Shown piece by piece: positions 23,188 to 36,308 of a stretch of DNA of 64,000 nt (the stretch's first letter is position 1; each line of letters opens with the position of its first letter). Location of the stretch: contig JARUPY010000271.1 in assembly GCA_029817715.1 (NCBI GenBank), positions 2,666,001-2,730,000 of the forward strand. Reading direction: 5' to 3'. Both the position numbers and the translations under genes were made by a program. Under the pieces are notes generated by a model. The model ran no database searches. It had not been told where the DNA came from and saw only the letters and a program-made list of their open reading frames with translations. This DNA is from Melastoma dodecandrum (lineage: Eukaryota; Streptophyta; Magnoliopsida; Myrtales; Melastomataceae).

Positions 23188-26100
23188 ATGTCGCCGTTGA
23201 ACCAGCTCTTCTTCAACCGAGGGATTTTTTGTTCTAAATGGTAAATGACTCCCTCCCCCCTCCTCTTTCTTCGTTTCCGTCGGATGATTTTTTTCATCGT
23301 GTTGGCGGTGTGCGATGATTAGTGATCGGATTTCTAATCGGTTATTATCGGGTATGTATCCTCCTACTGTAATTTGTAACCAGAAGAATCGACGGTCCTT
23401 CTTCGTTCTCGCGACCAGGTTTCCCGCCTTTTTCCCCTTTCCTAGGGTTTCCTGATTCTTCGTCGTGACTTATTCGTGTTGCTGGTGCCGCAAGACGAGT
23501 ATTGACCCTGGCCATCTCGCGCATCAAGCTACTGCAGAACAAGAGAGATTTGCGGCTCAAGCAGATGCGCAAGGAGATTGCCCAGTTCCTCCAGGTCGGC
23601 CTGTAAGCCATCGCCAGAATACGGGTGGGTGTCCAAAATTCTGGTTTATGAGACAGTTCGTCATGGCTAATGTGCTTATTTTAATGGGCACCAGTTGGAG
23701 CACCTCATACTCGAACTGAACATTATGGCTACATATGACATACTAGAGCTGTTCTGCAAGTTTGTTCATACTCGCATCCCCATTATTGAGAATCAAAAGT
23801 AGGCCAATATTTCTTCTCTGTCATTCCGCAGAAGCGTTTAGTATCATTTCCAGATATTTATGCTGACATAACATTTTTCTGTCCAGTGACCATCCGATCG
23901 ATATTTCAGCTGATAGTCCTTCATGATAGTTGGAATAATTAGGCGTAACTAAGTGAAAAATTGATATGGTAAACATCATCCCTATCTCCTGCATAATCAG
24001 CCCCATTTGGCAATATAAATTTCTCTATCTCACCCTGATTTCACGATCAATTGCTTGTTAATTCAGACTGTACCAACAAAAATTTCATATAGACAGGAAG
24101 GGTCATCAATGATGTGACTAGGGGCAGGCCAAAACACGAATTTATATGTTATCTAATGCTACTCGTGTGAGAGGATTTCAGACAAACTAATTTGCCTCAT
24201 TATAAAAAATATATGTTATTTCAAAATTGAACTCCTCCAAAGCAATTGTCAAGCATATCCTTGTGCTTTTAAAGAAATCTGTGGTAGTGTATTTTAGCAG
24301 TTTAAATGTCCTGCTTTCCCTGTTTTATTAGCAGTTTTCGTTTATCATCTATATTAGGAGCTATAGATGACATTTGTCTTCCTCCATAGAATTCTTTCCT
24401 TGTTTTTGCAAAACTAGAACTACTTTCAGCTGAATACGTAGACGATCTATGTGATAATTTCATATCATTGCAATCTGATGATGCGAAACAACAGATACCT
24501 CCACAACCCTTTTTTATTCGTTTTACTCCTATCCAGATACCCATTCTGAAAACCAGTGACGTTGTCAGTTAATTTTCCTTTTCGGTTAAAATAGCTTAAT
24601 GCATAGTGGAACTGTAAGCTACAGTTTGTTCTTGTCGTAATCATTCTAAGGACTTCTAAGTAGATTCTTTTGGGAAGTCTTGTGAGTATGAGTGCAACCT
24701 TTAGTTATATTCAGGACATGAGCAAATAATGCATACCAGTGCCATAATGCTACATTTTTATTGGTGACTTTATTCAAATGCGAGAGTAGTTTGTAAAACG
24801 AGGATGCCAATTCCAATTTCATTGGAATTTGAAATGATACTTGCAAATCAATCTAGGAAAAGAAATCTTGGCCGGTAAGCTTCCGTCACTGGATGATTGT
24901 TGTCTGGTTACAATAGAAATTTAATGAACGGGTTCATTACATTATCTTATCTTTATTTAGGACTTCTTTTATTAGTTCTCTATATTAGGAATGGGTTGCT
25001 CCATTATCACAAATAAAAACATACTGTCTTAGATTGATCTGTGGCCTCTTAGTTGCCAGCGAGATTTTCCCATGTTAAGCCACAAAACAATTGCTCTGTT
25101 TTCGTTGAATACTTATTCTGAATTATCAATTGCTGCTTTATCCTATTTTCTCAAAACTTGTTGTTTGAAACAATGAAAGAGTGACGGGATCATCCTCAAT
25201 GAATTGTTGATTAGCCGTCGATAGACGATTATCAGCTTTGTCATCCACCTGTTCAATGAAAGGAGCTACAAGTCTTTCTTGATGGCTGATAAATTAGATA
25301 AATATAGAAGAAACTTTCTTTGTCTAACCTTGTGGCCTTGAATAACTGCAATTCAGGGAATGCCCATCTGATCTACGGGAAGCTATTGCATCATCTTTGC
25401 TGCTCCTAGATATTCGGATGTGCCGGATTTGTTTCAGCTTAAGAATTTATTTACAACAAAGTATGGAAAGGAATTTTGTTTGGCTGCTGCTGAACTGCGA
25501 CCTGAATCTGGAGTCAATAGGGAGGTTACGACATTTATCGTTGGTGCTTCTTTTAACTAATAGAGGCTGTTGTTTGGAATGCGGAATTGGGTCAAAATAC
25601 TAATAAAATAATAGAATTGGGTTGCAATAAGTTGCGGCTCATTGAGAAACTTTCAGTCGGTGCACCCCCGGCTAAGGTGAGATTGAAGGTCTTGAAGGAC
25701 ATTGCGCAAGAGCATAATTTGGATTGGGATTCTTCTAATACTGAGGCAGAACTTAGTAAGAGACATGAAGACCTGCTGGTGATTTTCATATTTTTATTTG
25801 CCTGACAATCTAAGCAAACAATAGGATCAAGAAAACCCAACATGGAGGGGTACGGATGCTGTGCCTCACTTTCTTGTTTGAAATTCACATGCAGTTGATC
25901 CTTGTTAAGTTATTCTCTCTTTCTGGAATGGCATCTCCAGAATTATGGCCTGCTTGGTATTTTTACCATTGGATTCGGGCAGTAAAATTGTCAAAATGTC
26001 ATGTATCATTTGAAAACATTCCTTTCAAATATTACTCCTGGTTGCATTTGAGAAGCAAGAAACCGAGGGCTTCCAGTTCATGATTTATTTGGCTGCAGAA

Positions 26101-26665
26101 CTTATCAACACGTAATTCCCTTTCTTGTTTCTTTCAGGGGATCAATGTCTAATTTTATCTTTTTTATAGAATTCCACAGCGTTCTTAATGAGAAGATATA
26201 TGCCAGAGTCTATTTGTTGATCCACACAATCTCTCGGGAGAATTTTTTTTTGATAAGTATCTCTCGGGAGAATTACGGCAGTATATTTCTGTACATATTC
26301 CCGTGGATCTTTTTTGTGTTCTAATCGTTCAAGTTTTACAGGGTGTTTCCAGACAAACTATAACCTCTCCAGAAGCATTACCAATGAATCCCTTTTCGAC
26401 TGTGGAAAACACCATTAGTGCGAACAACTTACCTGCGAGCAGCGATGTGAGTCGTACATGTCCTCAGGCACCCATGAATGTCTCAGTTCAAAAAACATGC
26501 GTTGAGGCATTGAGTGAGGAAAATGTATGATAAGGAATGGCAATGCAAGGCAAGAACACGATCATCCGTCATCTTGGAGAAAGCTTGAGCAGCTATTGCT
26601 GCTGCAGAACGTGCATCGGCAGCAGCTCGAGCTTGCTGCGGAGCTGGCCAATGTAAATCGGTGTA
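23188..26665 (+). pseudogene. IST1-like (ESCRT-III accessory) pseudogene with introns
   Basis: IST1 proteins bind ESCRT-III and Vps4 and act in multivesicular body sorting. Homologous pieces lie in order: 23188-23240 (MSPLNQLFFNRGIF), about 23487-23624 (TLAISRIKLLQNKRDLRLKQ and following), 23695-23798 (LEHLILELNIMATYDILELF), 25357-25524 (ECPSDLREAIAS, then PRYSDVPDLFQLKNLFTTKY), about 25630-25778 (LIEKLSVGAPPAKVRLKVLK), 26342-26529, and an Ala-rich tail near 26578-26660. Lesions: one extra base before the ACC at 23505; an in-frame TAA at 23604-23606 replacing a conserved Glu codon; a deletion shifting frame near 25389-25396; a TGA in the Ala-rich tail; and one extra T before the final block. 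Introns are retained, so this is a decayed duplicate, not a processed copy. Aberrant short products remain possible. Confidence 0.85.
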
Positions 26666-29600
26666 TGGGCATGAGAAAATCACCACTGCCCAATCAGTGG
26701 CATGAGATGGAATTCGTTGTCAGAATTCTACTTGAAAACGAATGGCGCCGGAGAAAACCGGGTAAAAGTGGACAAAGCATGTTCCCAAGGCTTTTCTTTG
26801 TACTTGAAGCACAAGCGGCTGTGTAAATTGTTGGGCGGAGTGCAGTAAGAATATGACAAGGAGCCGGAAAGATTGTGCAGGCAGGACAGACGTTGCTATT
26901 TACTTTGACACTCGAACGATAGGATAGGTGCTCCGTGGAGAGATATCGAGTACTTGGACGTTATTGAAGACTACAACCGCAAACAGTGAGAAGCACAGCT
27001 GCTGTAACTGATGTTTGAACACCAGCCTTTCTTTGTATGAGCATAGCGTAGCATATTAAAGATGCCAAAGGCACAAACAGTCAAAAAACGTGGGCATAGT
27101 AGTACATCCCTCACATGTGTACGTCTTTTGCCTCGATATGACCCTTGCCGAGCCGTGGAGATCACTGGAATTAGGCAAAGTTCATGACGGTGGAAAAATC
27201 AAACCAGATTTTGTGGCCATAAACTATAATTTTAGTAAGGTCAAAACCCCCAGTACAAAAAAAAAAGCAATGCTCTAATTGAACTTAACAGATACAAGAT
27301 GTAATTATTGGGTGATCACGAGCCAAGGTACGTAGTTAATGTCAAGTGTTATTACACAATCTTCCATGACAACGTAAATCGCTTGACCAGGTTCCTTACC
27401 AAGGACTTATTCGCACGAAAGAATCTGGGAACATCGAAACGTTAAAAAAAATAATAACTATTTTATTTAAAAAAACCCTGAAGTTTTTCTTTTTTGGAAA
27501 AAATATTCAAATTTTAAGTTCGATTAGTTTATATTGGCCGTATTGACATTGGCCAGAGTCGAGATTTGAAGCGTCATCATCGTTGATCGGCTAACAACCC
27601 ATGGAATTATTCCATCAACTTGGTTGTTATATCCTTTTATCATATTTCATTTTGTTATAATAATAACTAGTTTTCAGCCTCTCTTTTCCTACGATGTAGT
27701 TTCTCTTTTTATTCTTTCACTTATTTTTCTTCCTTCTCAACGAACTTTTTCTAATCATATTCAATTTTGTTGGACATAGTTTTACATTTTTATTGTCAAT
27801 TTTGAATCTGATAAAATCGTTCAGCCCGTGATTAAGAAAAACATACGATTTACTTCATAATTCAAATCGTTTACATAGTGTATCATATCGAAATATTTGA
27901 ATCGAGAATTTTGAAGAATATGGCCGAGGGGAAAGATTGGTGGGAGTTTGGTAATACACCTAATCTTTCGGACATAATATAACATCGCGAAGAGCAAGGA
28001 CAGACTGAGTGCATTAATAATACATGGCCTCTGCTGGGAAGAGAAGGAACCGTATCCTTTTGGAAGACCCGAACTTCACCAGCAAATATAGAGATCCACC
28101 GCCGTACATTAAAAAAGGGTGAAAGGGAAGTCGAATAAAGAGTCCCCTTGTGGTTTCCGCATTCGGCCAAAAATGACCTAAGAAAACATTCTTGTCGGCA
28201 TTCCCAAAGGCCTCCTCCCTTTACTCCCCCACTCCCCACCACAGATGTCCCACAACCCTAGCTCTAGCATAGCCCTAGGCTTGTTTCCTAACTGGTACAA
28301 TGCCTCAGCCTTGGCTATCACGCCCCTACACACACGCACATGCAGGGATAAAGATGAGTTCGCAAAATAAGATCTTCCCCTTCCCTTTCTTTCTTCCCCT
28401 CCGAAGAACACAGGGGGCAGGAAATTGCATGCATGCATCGATGGATGGCAGCAGATGGGGTTGTAACAAGCAAAAAAAAAAATAAAAAAAAACGAGAGAT
28501 GGTGTTTCGCTAACATGCAGGGCTTTTCCTTGTTATACCTGGACCTGATGAATGCGTACATATCCCCCACCCTAGAACTCGAACCCACGTCTCTTTCCAA
28601 AACGACATCCATGAGCTTCAGCTAGAGAGAGCTGATCTCACTCATTCCCCCTAGCCTTTTAGCTTCTAGGGCTGAAAACCCTATTCTATATCTCGCTCTC
28701 CCCCTCCCCCCCAAACCCAACCTTCATCTCGACTGTCCATCAATAAATTTCTTAGGGTGAGTGGGGGGAGAGAGAGTGAGTGAGATATGCGAATATCGCA
28801 TGACAAAGATGTAACGAAGCGTTCGTCTTCGGAGCATCGGCAGGGGTGCGCAGGTGGGAGGGGGGAAAGGAAGTCATTAAAAGCCAGGGAGAGAGAGGGG
28901 GGTAAAGGACATTTTGCGAGAGGAGGTATGTATGGGAAACAAAAAATATGTATCGACAAATAGCCAGAGAACAATGATGAAAGGTGGGATGAGATGGGGT
29001 TTCGATTATATGTCTCTCTGAATCCAATCCAACACCCACTGATTTTGATTCTGATGTTTTAATCGAAGGGTCGTTTTCCCCTCCTCCTCCTTGGATGAGA
29101 TGATACCACCCCTCACAGGTTGAGCATCATTCTTATCTTATTCTCATCATATATCTCATAGTCAACACTCGCTGTAGTCTATGATCAGGACTTTTGAGCC
29201 CCTCTACATATATGGTATTGGTTATAGTGAATCGATATGCCCGGGTTGCGGATGACTCAGATTCAAGCTGGTGGTTCATTCAAAGTTGACTCTACCTAAA
29301 CCCGAAGAGAACAGCCAGATTACAGGGTGGTGGTGTTGGGTGTGGACAGCAAGCTGAAGACCACTGCCAAAACTGCTTCCTTTTCATGATTATAACACTC
29401 TCTCTACCTCCCTTCAACTGCGTGCTTCCAGAAAATTTTTAAAGCTTCTTGTCGAACTTCAAGGTTGCATTTAAGACCAACCCCACTTTTTGGTCGTCCC
29501 AAAATATGCTCCTTTTTGTGTGCTTCCCCCCTCCCTCCGGCAGTTACTTCCTAAAGTGACCGATTAACACAGATCAAGTTCGGGCTCTCTGTCGCTACAC

Positions 29601-31126
29601 GGTTACAAAATTCGGGGCATCCGGCGGCACGATGGACATCCTCCGCACCTGTCTTCTCTCGATTGGTATGATATAGTCGACGATGGTCGGTCATTTAAAA
29701 CGCTTAGCAGGGCGGGTGCCTATAAGAATTATGTTTGCGATGTTTCCCAAAGAAAGAAAGACGGGATATTCAGCTGCTGTGTGTGTGTTGTAGACTGATT
29801 AAGAAAAAAAAAGCTGAAGCCCTATCGTTTCTATAATTAATTACAAACTCTTTTATCGATTCTCCAAATTAACTGAGACACGACGCACGTAGCTCAAGCA
29901 GAAATAGAAATAGCTGACCAAGGAAACAAAGTTGCAGGCCCTACGTTTCTCTAGGTGGTGAAATATAGCTGACCGACTACGAGCCACTGTTTTATCGACC
30001 CTTCAGAATTGAATCAAGTGGTAAAAAACGACTACTTCATTTAAAATGGGTTTCTTATTCATCATTCTCAAAATTAATATAGAAATTTGAAATTCCAAAT
30101 CAAGAGATAAACTGCACTCAACAGTCAATATGTCTCGAAGAGGATATACTTTTGATTGCTTTATTTACTTTTTCCCTCAACTCCAATTTAGTTTAGCAAC
30201 CGCATCGGGGGAATCATTTTGTACGAGCAGTACGTGTGCGCGTATCATCGTGTCTGTCGGTGTGTATCGGCCCCAAAATCAACTGCGCACGGTCAAATCG
30301 TGGTTTCCCGCGGACTTCCAGTGACACACAGAGGAATTAACCCGAGCTGGGACGTCCCCCTCGTTCTTGAAATGGGTACCACCGCCGAAACAGTAATCGA
30401 CACTCGAAGATTCAATCATATCAGCCATCTACTCCCAACAGTTGGAGATGATTATAGTCACATCGTAACCTTGAAACAAATTGGGGAACAAAACTATTTT
30501 GATGTCTGGGAATTACCAAAACCTAATATAAGACACGATATGCACTACCTCGTCAAAACATTTATTAATATATTCCTGTCAAGTATTTTTTTTCGGGATA
30601 GAAAGGGGAAAGTAAACGACAGGCACAGTTCTCCAATACCACTGGGATGACAAGACACATCCATCTTCTTACAAAAATATTATATAGAAAAACAAAACAA
30701 AGGAAGAGGGAGGATGGAAAAGAAGACCATGCGAAAAGAGGAATAATGGGAATCCCAAATTGGGGGGGTTGGGATGGGGAATTGGGTGGGGGGGAGTAAG
30801 GAAACATCCGGTTGATATGCAACTCCAACCCCTTTCTCCCCTCCAATCACTTTCTTCACTGTTCGAAGATCAAAGACAACAACTACTCCCAACCTAACCA
30901 AAAGTCGATTTGGTTCTTTCTTGTTCAATGACTGTGCCCTCCCCAAAACAATACCCCCCCCCCCCCCACAAAGTTCTCAATCTCCACTCATTTTTTCAGT
31001 TTTATGTCATCTCCCGGTAGACCCCCTTCCTTCTCTCCCGTCTTGTTTGAAAGAGGCATACCAAGTAGTTGCATTACATACTTCCAACAACTCCCTTAGG
31101 TCGAGATTATCCTGTCTTCTTATTTT
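26666..31126. other. Large intergenic region, no gene supported
   Basis: A 4.5 kb region between the IST1 pseudogene and JAG. Open frames near 27883-28612 (minus), 28681-29039 (minus) and 30219-30650 (plus, 143 residues) have no recognisable domain and no clear splice partners. A C14 run lies at 30954-30967. I saw no tRNA, no known conserved microRNA sequence and no long repeats. Part of the right end is the 3' flank of JAG. Confidence 0.5.
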
Positions 31127-32886
31127 CTAGATCCCGTCTTGAAACGGATTGATCATCGCTGAAGGATTCTGATGAGGGGGTTCTATTGATCCTCTTCCCC
31201 AGCTTAAACCTTCCCTATGGTTTGCGCTGCTGCCCCAGCTACCCATCACTTCCCCGACCGGTGCCCCGATGCAAGTGTAGTTGGTGGAGGAGTCCGACGA
31301 TCCTGTTGCGAACCCTGAGGAGTACCCAGAAGTGGTGGTGACGTGGAGTCCCGAGTATTGGTTGGACCTGTTTATTTGTCCTTGGCTGCCGGACGGGTAG
31401 GGCACGAGGTGTCTCGGGGGAGGGGGAGGGTGGTAGATATTGGGTTGCAGGAGAGGAGACGGCGATGCGGAGGAGTAGGAGGATCCGGGGAACAATCTCC
31501 CTGGGGTAGGGGGAAGCGGTGAAGTGTACAGGGACGAGGAGGGTGATCTGAATGCTAGGATGGGATCATTCACGTGGCTTCCTGGATGATAAGTCCTGTC
31601 CATTGAATGAAAAAGGAACTAAACAAGAATAAAAAAATTGATTGCATTGATGGAGAAAAAGATGGTTATGTTGTTCCTTGCCAGAAACATAGGCTTAGGA
31701 AGAGAAAAGTTTACCCTAGATGATGATGAGGATGATGATGGGGTGGGGGATCGTTCCCGAAGAGGAGCTGCCGAGCTCGGTTCAGACTCTCTGTCTCCCT
31801 CTCTGAAACACAACTCCACAAACACGCACCCACCAATCAACATAGCCGCCCACAAAATCAACACCCTCTCAAATCAAATCAAAGTCAAGAAAAAAATAGA
31901 AAGAAAGAACCCTAAGATCCAAGCCCTTAGAAGACCAGGAGAACCAAAAAAAAAAAAAAAACATATGCCTTAGATTGGCTGAACATTGACATGACTACTC
32001 TCAACGGATCGGCTCCTTTCCTTCACTCCCCAAAAGGAAAATAAAATAAAATAAAATAAAATAAAACATCACGGCATGCTTTGGGATAGGAAGCTACTTC
32101 CCGATTTTGTTCGTGAACGATAAATCAAAATATCCAAGCGGGAAAAAAAGTTAAAAACTCTTTGTTCGGGCATTTGGAAGGCTTTAGGAAGTTTCAAAAT
32201 ATGGGTGTAATGCTGGAATAAAAATGACTTAAGCGAAGAAGGATCACGTGCGTGCCTTGGCGGTGGCGGTTCATGTGGCCGCCAAGAGCTTGGGACTTGG
32301 TGAACTTGAGGGAGCAGAACCGGCACTCATACACCTTCCCCCTCTCCTCCTTCCCTTCCTTGCTGCCGCTGTCCTCCTCACGTCCTCCTATTGCACCTGC
32401 GGACTCAACACCGCAAGTCGTTACATTTCTGATTCCGACCCAAACCCTAGTCCACAGTTACACGTTCTTTTTCCTTTCGTTTGTGGAAGAGGAAAGCTCG
32501 GGTTAGGGCAAACATCACGCACCGGAGAAAGAGCTTCCCTCGCCGGCCTGCTTGCCATCCTTGGAAGTGGATTCCTCCGGGAAGTTGTTGAGATCCAGAG
32601 GGTTATCTTCAGCTCTCCTAAACAATGGATAAAGCACAAAAATGTGATAAAAAGAATTATATATAATAAATGTGAATGAGAGATGAGCGTCATGAAAAAG
32701 AGGGAGTTCATGTCAACAGATAGTTAACAAAGCGTTAATGAAGGAATTAATAGCGGACGACAGAGAGAGCCGTGGGGGATCGGAAGAAATGAAGAAAGGA
32801 ACAGCTGATGACTGAAAGAAAGAGAGAAACGGGAGGAGAGGTGGGAGTGTTTGTGAGAGGAGGCGTTGGAGGGGGAAGACCTACAT
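31127..32886 (-). CDS. JAG: JAGGED-type C2H2 zinc-finger transcription factor
   Basis: Single C2H2 zinc-finger regulator of lateral organ growth. Five exons: a leader ending at 32885, 32617-32523, 32387-32256 (or from 32396), 31802-31715 and 31595-31127; about 261 residues. The N-terminal EAR-type repressor motif is NPLDLNNFPEE. The finger is YECRFCSLKFTKSQALGGHM, with CxxC, QALGGH and HxxxH. Then follow ERETESLNRARQL, a His/Pro/Ser/Tyr-rich region and the family C-terminal blocks TCIGAPVG and IEPPHQNP...NPFQD. Length matches Arabidopsis JAG (about 253). The start codon is not contiguous: exon 2 opens G|AGA GCT GAA, needing AT from exon 1 (AAAACAT|GTAGGT at 32885/32884). The intron after the finger uses a GC donor (CAAG|GCACGC at 32256/32255). 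Two in-frame acceptors 9 bases apart open exon 3. Confidence 0.9.
32037..32066. repeat. (AAAAT)n microsatellite in a JAG intron
   Basis: About six tandem AAAAT units lie inside the GC-AG intron between JAG exons 3 and 4. Confidence 0.85.
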
Positions 32887-35511
32887 GTTTTGGTACCGAC
32901 AGAGAAAGACAGAGCAACGTGAGGCCTTACGAATCTCCTCAGATGTTATAATGGAGAAGCCGATCTGATATAAAATGAGCAGTGGAGTTGAGTATTAATA
33001 AGGAGAGAAGTTCCTTTAAAAAAAAAACAGAAAAAAAAAGAAAAAATGGAAAAGGAAAAAAATTGGGGACACTTGCAGTTGAGACTGTAGAGTGAAAAGG
33101 GATGGGACTTAGTTCGAGTGAGTGTGGGAGAACCGGAAAGCAAACTGGGGTTTGGTTTGGGGTTGGCCTTTTTCTCCTCCCTTGCCCTTGGCTTTGCCCC
33201 CACCCTCTTGAAAAGTTGTCCTTCTCCAACTCCATCCCCACTTCCTCTTCCTCTTCCTTTATTACCTGCCACGCTAGAAGACAGGATTGTAGGGTGTTCT
33301 CGTCGTTGTGGTCTCGTGATGACTACTGATCTGTAAGGGGAAGATGTGCTTTGATATGAACATCTCATCTGTATTCATGTTGAGAACTCAAAGTGCCATC
33401 ACCTGTTCGGTGTGCTAGGGGGACCAGCCTAAGTCCCAAACAAAAAGATAGTTGGATGGATGCTACTTTTCAGCCCTTCTTGTTTAATACTTCGTCTAAT
33501 CATGTAATCTTTCTTGTTTCACACAGGAATGTTCCTCGACAAAAAAACGTTTCTCCAGAAAATAAGAAACTTTCCCTGAACTTTTTTAACCTAACCGTGG
33601 TCGGCATTGTAGGGTTTCGACGTTCTTATGCGTGTCGCAATTCATTTGCCATACACGAGCTGCAAGGAGAGTAGGAATTGGAAGAACCCCTCGAGCATAA
33701 GATATTTACTTGAACCCCTATTATCGAATGGCTTAATCGACCTCTTCTTCAGCCACACCCAAGCCAAATTGTCTTTAGCCTAAATTTTGCTAACTCGACC
33801 ACCATTATTACACAGGACTCTCTCTTTGTACATTTTGTATAATGTGACGATTGTTTTGTGCTTTGGCGGCAGATATATTAGGAAAACCAGATGCCAAGGT
33901 TTCGAATGCAATGCCCATTGAAGAGAAATGCATCATCATTTGTGTGTATGGTCGTGGGAATTAAAATGGCCATTCCAAATATTTGAATGAGAAGTAATGA
34001 ATTCATGTAACAACATGAATCGATGTCAAGCGTGGGATCTTTTTCTCCCCTTTTTCATGTAATCTCATTATCAAGTCATGTGGCTTTAAAAATCATATAT
34101 TTTTTGAAGTGTCTCCAAGACTAGGTTTTCTTTGAGCTCTTTCCTTTGACCTTTTGCATGCCGATTATACAAATTTGGGCCGGACAATTCGTGTCGTTAA
34201 GGCACAAAAACTACATTGTCAGCTATGTGCAGGTAACTTTTTTTATAAGTACATAGGAATTAAATTAGCAGATATAAAAGCAAAAAGTGAACAAATTACC
34301 GTCGCGACATCGGCTGGAGGACGCTTTCAGTAGCTTAGCGACGTCTATAAGAATGCATACAAGAAGAATATGTTTGTTGAATGAATTTCGGATCATGAGA
34401 ATGTGAAGGTACCGCGTGATGAAGGTAACCCGAAAATTGGCTTATAAATTTACGACCGGGGGGCGGGGGGATGGGGTGACATACATTTATTACTGTTTCG
34501 AATTGTCAATCTCGTGAAGTCCAAAGTGAAAAAATAAGAACAGGGATGTTGGGGAGGAGCAGCAGTGGGAAGGCATGGGACGACAAGTCCCGTACTTTTG
34601 TCTCAAACCGCCGATTACGTCACCGCGTGCGTGTTCATCATCTAAGATCTTTGTTTGTTTGTGCACGATCCTCCCGGTGGGGGGTAACAGCATCAATGAC
34701 ATGGTATAACTTTATCATACGTTACAACATGCCACGACAAGTGATGGGATAAAAGCCAAAAAAAAAAATTAACTTTTATTGCGAGTCCCGTTAACAGTGC
34801 CCTTGATTAACTATCTAAGACGATCTATGTGGAAGAACCTCAGTACAAAGACAACTTTTGTTTTGACTTAGCTTTTGGAGTTGATATATAACTGCGTAAA
34901 TGATAACCCCGAGAGATAAGGAATAGGCTGATAGGAATGAGAGGGAGATGCAGTAGAGCCGCAGTTATCAGGAACGGATGGGATGTTAAAGATGTATCGA
35001 GATGAGATTAGGTTTACTAAATCCACCAGTGTGTGAGTACTTGCAGAGGGGGCGGCCGCAGGATAGACTGTAAGGTGCAGCTTCAAATTGCATTTTATAA
35101 GATTTTTATCCCTTTATAGGGAGCAGCTAATACTGTGACCTAGGCGGGGGAATCAACGAGGGCTACGAAAGAAAATGAGTTGGCGACTAGGAATAATCTA
35201 TAGTGACTTCAACGTCAAATAGACGTGATTTGATAGGCAGCTGCAAGCAAAAACAAGTGGTACCCCCCTATAATATACACAACACAGGTTGGTTCAGAAG
35301 ACTTTAGCTCAGAAAGGGTTATGTCAGTCAACGTGGGGAAGAGGAATACGGGCCCAACAGCTATTGGGCCCATGGACTTCAAAAACAAGCAGCCCAATTC
35401 CTCGTTCGGAACAAACTTTAGAAAGCCGGTTTCATATGATGATGATGCCCAAATGGAAAGGGATTCCTCCCGCCATCTCTGGTTTGAACATTTCCTCTTT
35501 CCTGGTGTTAT

Positions 35512-35548
<37 letters not shown>

Positions 35549-36308
35549 GGCGGTGGCGGTGGCGATGATGATGATGAAAAGGAGCACTCCTATTGAGCAT
35601 GGATCTGACGAAATGAAACTGCAGCATGAGGAAATCAAACCTCGATTTGGTGGGGATGTAACTTTTGGGAAATGGAAACGTCAGTGACCGAACATCTTAC
35701 CCAAAAATTCCCATTTGTTCAAAACATTGGCGAATAAACTTCAATTGAAACAAAGGAACGAGTTTTGTTTCCACTTTTTTTTTTTTTTAAAAAAAAAGAT
35801 AAAACTTTGGTGTAGTAAGTAACAGAGCCCGGGGGACCTCGTGAGATTCCGACACAAGTGTAATGATAACGAGGTTACGAGACATTTCAACATCTCTAAA
35901 CTTTACTTAAAAAAAAAATTATGACAGAAGAGAAGAGTGGGAGTTTTGGGTGCCGAACTCGATGCAATCCCTCGCGGGAGGCTCCGCCCAATAATTCGCA
36001 TTAAAATTTTCATAGTCTCATGTGTCCTAGAAGACGACACCCTGTCGCCCGAATTCTTTTTTCTTGGGGGTGAGCGTTCAACTCATCTTTTAAATCACCG
36101 CCTGTCGTCCCCCTATAAATTGGAACCATGACTTGAAGAAGCCCATCCTCCCATTTCAATCCCCCGCCTCGCCCTTCTCTCTGCTTCTCCCACCTCTGTC
36201 TCCGCGTCTCCCTCGCCTCCTTTTATTTATTCTTTATCCTTTTCATATTTTTTTTTCTTATAATATTAAGCAAGGGGGTTGGGCTTTTATCCCCCCCACC
36301 CCCTGCTC
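32887..36308. other. JAG upstream region and intergenic spacer
   Basis: The first few hundred bases right of 32886 are probably JAG 5' UTR and promoter. Farther on the DNA is AT-rich, with an (AG)n tract at 35515-35546 followed by a GGTGGC/GATGAT repeat stretch up to about 35577. The last part is 5' flank of the next gene. No additional coding gene is supported. Confidence 0.5.
35515..35546. repeat. (AG)16 microsatellite
   Basis: A perfect 32-base AG repeat, followed directly by a purine-rich GGTGGC and GATGAT tract. Confidence 0.92.

Noticed and set aside
28560..28585. Minus-strand GTGGGTTCGAGTTC looks like a tRNA T-loop/B-box.
   Set aside because: No matching acceptor stem, D-arm or anticodon arm lies upstream at the right spacing.
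30219..30650. A 143-codon plus-strand ORF in the 26.7-31.1 kb spacer.
   Set aside because: There is no recognisable domain, no coding-like context and no splice partners; it may be chance.
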